Translations under genes and position numbers: made by a program
In this document: piece by piece, positions 6,289-8,176 of the stretch
Layout of the letters: each line of letters opens with the position of its first letter
Numbering within the stretch: position 1 is the stretch's first letter
DNA from: JBPEXY01 sp052031065
GTDB taxonomy: Bacteria; Pseudomonadota; Gammaproteobacteria; Immundisolibacterales; Immundisolibacteraceae
Direction of reading: 5' to 3'
Assembly: GCA_052031065.1 (NCBI GenBank)
Contig: JBPEXY010000269.1
Location: 1-8,176 of the forward strand
DNA: 8,176 bases
The notes under the pieces: generated by a model
Seen by the model: only the letters and a program-made list of their open reading frames with translations
Told to the model about the DNA's origin: nothing
The model's database searches: none

Positions 6289-7359
6289 GTGTACATAAGG
6301 CGACTCGGGGTCAACTATGTTCGGAATATTGAACAGGCAACGGTTAACGGTGGCGAGGGTTGCAATCTGATTTTTGGCGAAAATGGAGCTGGCAAAAGTT
6401 CCTTCCTGGAAGCGATAGGTCTGGCCGCAACAGGAAAAAGTTTCAGGAGTGGAAACCCAAATTTATACACAACGCATAATGCTCGCTATTTTCAAGTCGA
6501 AATCGAAGCGATTACGAGACACAAGCGGCGTATAACCTCCCGGGTGCGGAGAAAAGATAATGCTCGGTCGGTTTTCCTTAATGGTAAGCGGGTTTCACGT
6601 AGTACCGAGTTGGCGAGGCAATTACCGCTGTTGGTATTCAGTCATGAGACACTCAATGCTCGTATCTCGACCAGCGATGCGAGAAGGTCGCTATTGGATT
6701 GGCTGTTGTTTCACGTGGAACCTTCTCATGGAGGGTTGCTGAAGAGCTACCGCCACGCAATGGAGCAGTATCGCCACGCACTCAGTAAACGAGATCAGGG
6801 TTCTACGATATGGATAACTGAGTTGGTTAAACTTGCCCATCAGATCGACCAAAACCGTTTAGCTCTGGCAAAAGATCTGGCCTCGACGTTTGGAGACTAT
6901 GTTTCTCGATTTAGTGGTATGTCGGATGCCACCCTTAACTATCGAAAAGGGTGGAGTGAGAATGAGGATCTGGCCGGATTGCTGATCAAGTATGAAGATT
7001 CACATCGTAAGCTCGGTTATGTCAATATTGGACCCCATCGAGCTGATCTACAGTTAAGGGGGTGCAAGGGTGATGTCAAAACTTGGTGTTCTCGTGGGCA
7101 GCTTAAAGCCATACATTTTTTACTAATGTTGAGTTTGATCGCCCTTTTTGAACTACGAACCGGTGAAACCCCGATTTTGCTGCTAGACGATATGTGGGCA
7201 GAAATCGACCGCCAAACTGGTGACCGGCTGATCTCTTTGCTCCAACCATTCAAGTTGCAGTTTTTTGTGTCGGCACTGGAAGACTGTTCAAGTGCGATTT
7301 CTTTTTTAAACCCGACTGTGTTCCACGTGGAACAGGGTCGGATTAGTAAAGCTAAATAG
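6289..7359 (+). CDS. recF: DNA replication and repair protein RecF
   Basis: RecF is an SMC/ABC-like ATPase that, with RecO and RecR, helps load RecA at single-stranded gaps. Its 356 residues match E. coli (357). Visible are Walker A GENGAGKS (30-37), the AATGKSFRSG segment, DARRSLLDWLLFHVEP, the conserved GPHRADL block, the ABC signature-like SRGQ (268-271), Walker B ILLLDD (D300-D301) followed by AEID in place of the common SELD, and FVSA near the end. The start is a GTG at 6289-6291, four bases after the dnaN stop. No ribosome binding site is obvious, so translation is probably coupled to dnaN. The downstream gene gyrB begins 17 bases after the recF stop, the usual dnaN-recF-gyrB order. Very secure. 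Confidence 0.97.
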   Translation: MYIRRLGVNYVRNIEQATVNGGEGCNLIFGENGAGKSSFLEAIGLAATGKSFRSGNPNLYTTHNARYFQVEIEAITRHKRRITSRVRRKDNARSVFLNGKRVSRSTELARQLPLLVFSHETLNARISTSDARRSLLDWLLFHVEPSHGGLLKSYRHAMEQYRHALSKRDQGSTIWITELVKLAHQIDQNRLALAKDLASTFGDYVSRFSGMSDATLNYRKGWSENEDLAGLLIKYEDSHRKLGYVNIGPHRADLQLRGCKGDVKTWCSRGQLKAIHFLLMLSLIALFELRTGETPILLLDDMWAEIDRQTGDRLISLLQPFKLQFFVSALEDCSSAISFLNPTVFHVEQGRISKAK

Positions 7360-7376
7360 ATTGGGTAGAAACCTGT

Positions 7377-8084
7377 ATGAATGATGAATATACCTCTGAT
7401 AGCATCAAAGTATTAAGAGGGCTTGATGCGGTACGAAAACGCCCTGGCATGTACATCGGTGACACCGATGATGGCACTGGTCTTCATCACATGGTGTTTG
7501 AGGTCGTCGATAACTCGATTGATGAAGCTTTAGCTGGCCACTGTGATACGGTAACAGTGACCCTTCATGCTGATGGCTCCGTAAGTGTTGGCGACAACGG
7601 GAGGGGGATACCGGTAGATATTCACGCTGAGGAGCAGGTTTCTGCTGCCGAAGTGATTATGACAACTCTGCATGCTGGTGGGAAATTTGACGAAAACTCC
7701 TACAAAATATCCGGCGGCTTACATGGTGTAGGCGTTTCGGTTGTCAATGCGCTCGCCGAAAAGCTGGAGCTGGAGATTTGGCGCGAAGGGTATTATCACC
7801 ACCAGTCATACAGCCATGGAGAACCGGAATCGCCACTCAACAGGGGAGCGGCGGCGGAAAAAACCGGTACCCGGATTACCTTCTGGCCAAGCAAACAGAC
7901 CTTTTCATCAGTCGAATACCATTATGACATCCTGGCTAAAAGACTGCGGGAACTCTCTTTTCTGAATTCTGGTGTGCGTATCGAACTATCTGATGAACGG
8001 GTTAATCGCGAGGATGTTTTTGAATATGAGGGAGGAATCCGTTCTTTTGTAGAGCACCTGAATGAATCTAAAAACCCGCTCCAC
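7377..8084 (+). CDS. gyrB: DNA gyrase subunit B, N-terminal part, broken at a junction
   Basis: GyrB supplies the ATPase of gyrase, which introduces negative supercoils. Residues 1-236 follow E. coli GyrB closely: SIKVLRGLDAVRKRPGMYIG, the ATP-site residues E42 and N46 (FEVVDNSIDEA), D73 with the DNGRGIP motif, then LHAGGKF, GGLHGVGVSVVNAL, and the transducer segment through RLRELSFLNSGV and GGIRSFVEHLNESKNPLH. The next residues should lead into the conserved W-N-D and TNNIPQRDGGTH region. Instead the frame runs 30 more codons to the window edge as a Pro/Arg/Gln-rich sequence unlike GyrB. I therefore end the real gyrB sequence at about 8084. The ATG at 7377-7379 gives the family N-terminus; the Shine-Dalgarno (GGGTAG) is weak and distant. 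The identity of the N-terminal part is certain; an intact gene of about 800 residues is not present here. Confidence 0.95.
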
Positions 8085-8095
8085 GGTGATTATCC
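8080..8095. other. Chimeric junction: gyrB joined to lysozyme gene fragment
   Basis: GyrB similarity on the plus strand ends at 8084. Lysozyme similarity on the minus strand is credible down to about 8092. GC content changes from about 42% (7981-8080) to about 59% (8091-8176) by hand count. Two unrelated genes are interrupted at the same place. A misassembly or chimeric read is the simplest cause; a true rearrangement is possible. Confidence 0.75.
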
Positions 8096-8175
8096 TCGCG
8101 CAGCAATGCCTCAGCCTCGCGCTGGTCAATGCACTGACCCAAAACCACATCGCGGCCGGTGTGACCATAGCCAAT
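8086..8175 (-). CDS. GH24 phage-type lysozyme (endolysin) fragment, both ends missing
   Basis: The minus-strand frame entering from the right edge reads IGYGHTGRDVV, LGQCIDQREAEALLRED. This matches the core of glycoside hydrolase family 24 lysozymes (T4 lysozyme and lambdoid endolysins such as RrrD), where the block TIGYGHTG-DV-PG--IT--QA-ALL--D is typical. These enzymes cleave peptidoglycan, and in phages release progeny. In T4 lysozyme the catalytic Thr lies just before IGIGH, so here the catalytic Glu, Asp and Thr lie beyond the window edge and cannot be checked. After LLRED the frame continues only as NHRGAGF and stops at 8068-8070 inside gyrB-derived sequence. A normal GH24 protein would have roughly 100 more residues, so this 3' end is truncated by the junction. 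It is short (about 28 recognisable residues), but the motif is distinctive. The source is most likely a phage or prophage. Confidence 0.75.
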
Positions 8176-8176
8176 G

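Noticed and set aside
7986..8174. 62-residue minus-strand ORF spanning the gyrB-lysozyme boundary
   Set aside because: It is in a different frame from the lysozyme motif and lies antisense to gyrB for half its length; no recognisable domain.
8085..8176. Continuation of the gyrB frame to the window end as a variant GyrB
   Set aside because: The 30 residues after NPLH are rich in Pro, Arg and Gln and match nothing expected in GyrB, while the other strand shows a good GH24 motif.
1..8176. CRISPR arrays, tRNA or rRNA genes, insertion sequences, toxin-antitoxin or defence genes
   Set aside because: No repeat arrays, cloverleaf-like sequences, transposase motifs or accessory gene families were seen; apart from the lysozyme fragment all genes are core housekeeping genes.

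Overview
The window is the replication-origin neighbourhood of a gammaproteobacterial chromosome. The gene order is the classic one: mnmE, yidC, yidD, rnpA and rpmH on the minus strand, then dnaA, dnaN, recF and gyrB on the plus strand. Both arms point away from the dnaA region, as expected for leading-strand genes leaving an origin. The proteins resemble Escherichia and Pseudomonas homologues closely in length and motifs. I cannot assign a genus; details such as the rpmH C-terminus and a Lys in the second YidC helix suggest a non-enteric gammaproteobacterium, but that is only an impression.

Left arm (1-3301, minus strand). rpmH (ribosomal protein L34) is followed by rnpA (RNase P protein), yidD (overlapping the rnpA end), yidC (2 bases after yidD) and mnmE (67 bases after yidC, cut by the left edge of the window). 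This operon links ribosome and tRNA maturation with membrane-protein insertion. A candidate sigma70 promoter for rpmH lies at 3400-3428.

Centre. The 312-base divergent region 3302-3613 carries the rpmH leader and promoter and presumably the dnaA promoter. dnaA starts at an unusual TTG. The 220-base dnaA-dnaN spacer (4964-5183) is AT-rich and is the best oriC candidate. It holds two pairs of DnaA-box-like 9-mers, each pair spaced 11 bases, pointing away from a 13-mer-like AT-rich stretch, plus a DnaA-trio-like tract of five TAA/TAG triplets just before dnaN.

Right arm (5184-8176, plus strand). dnaN (beta clamp), recF and gyrB follow with short spacers. gyrB is normal through about residue 236 and then stops resembling GyrB at about 8085. 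The last ~85 bases, read on the minus strand, encode the core of a phage-type GH24 lysozyme (muramidase), at clearly higher GC. Two unrelated genes, both broken, meet at one point. The simplest reading is a chimeric or misassembled contig end; a real rearrangement or a phage-derived insertion into gyrB is the alternative. Apart from that junction and the detailed origin architecture, the region is ordinary core genome, and I see no sign of a novel defence or accessory system.
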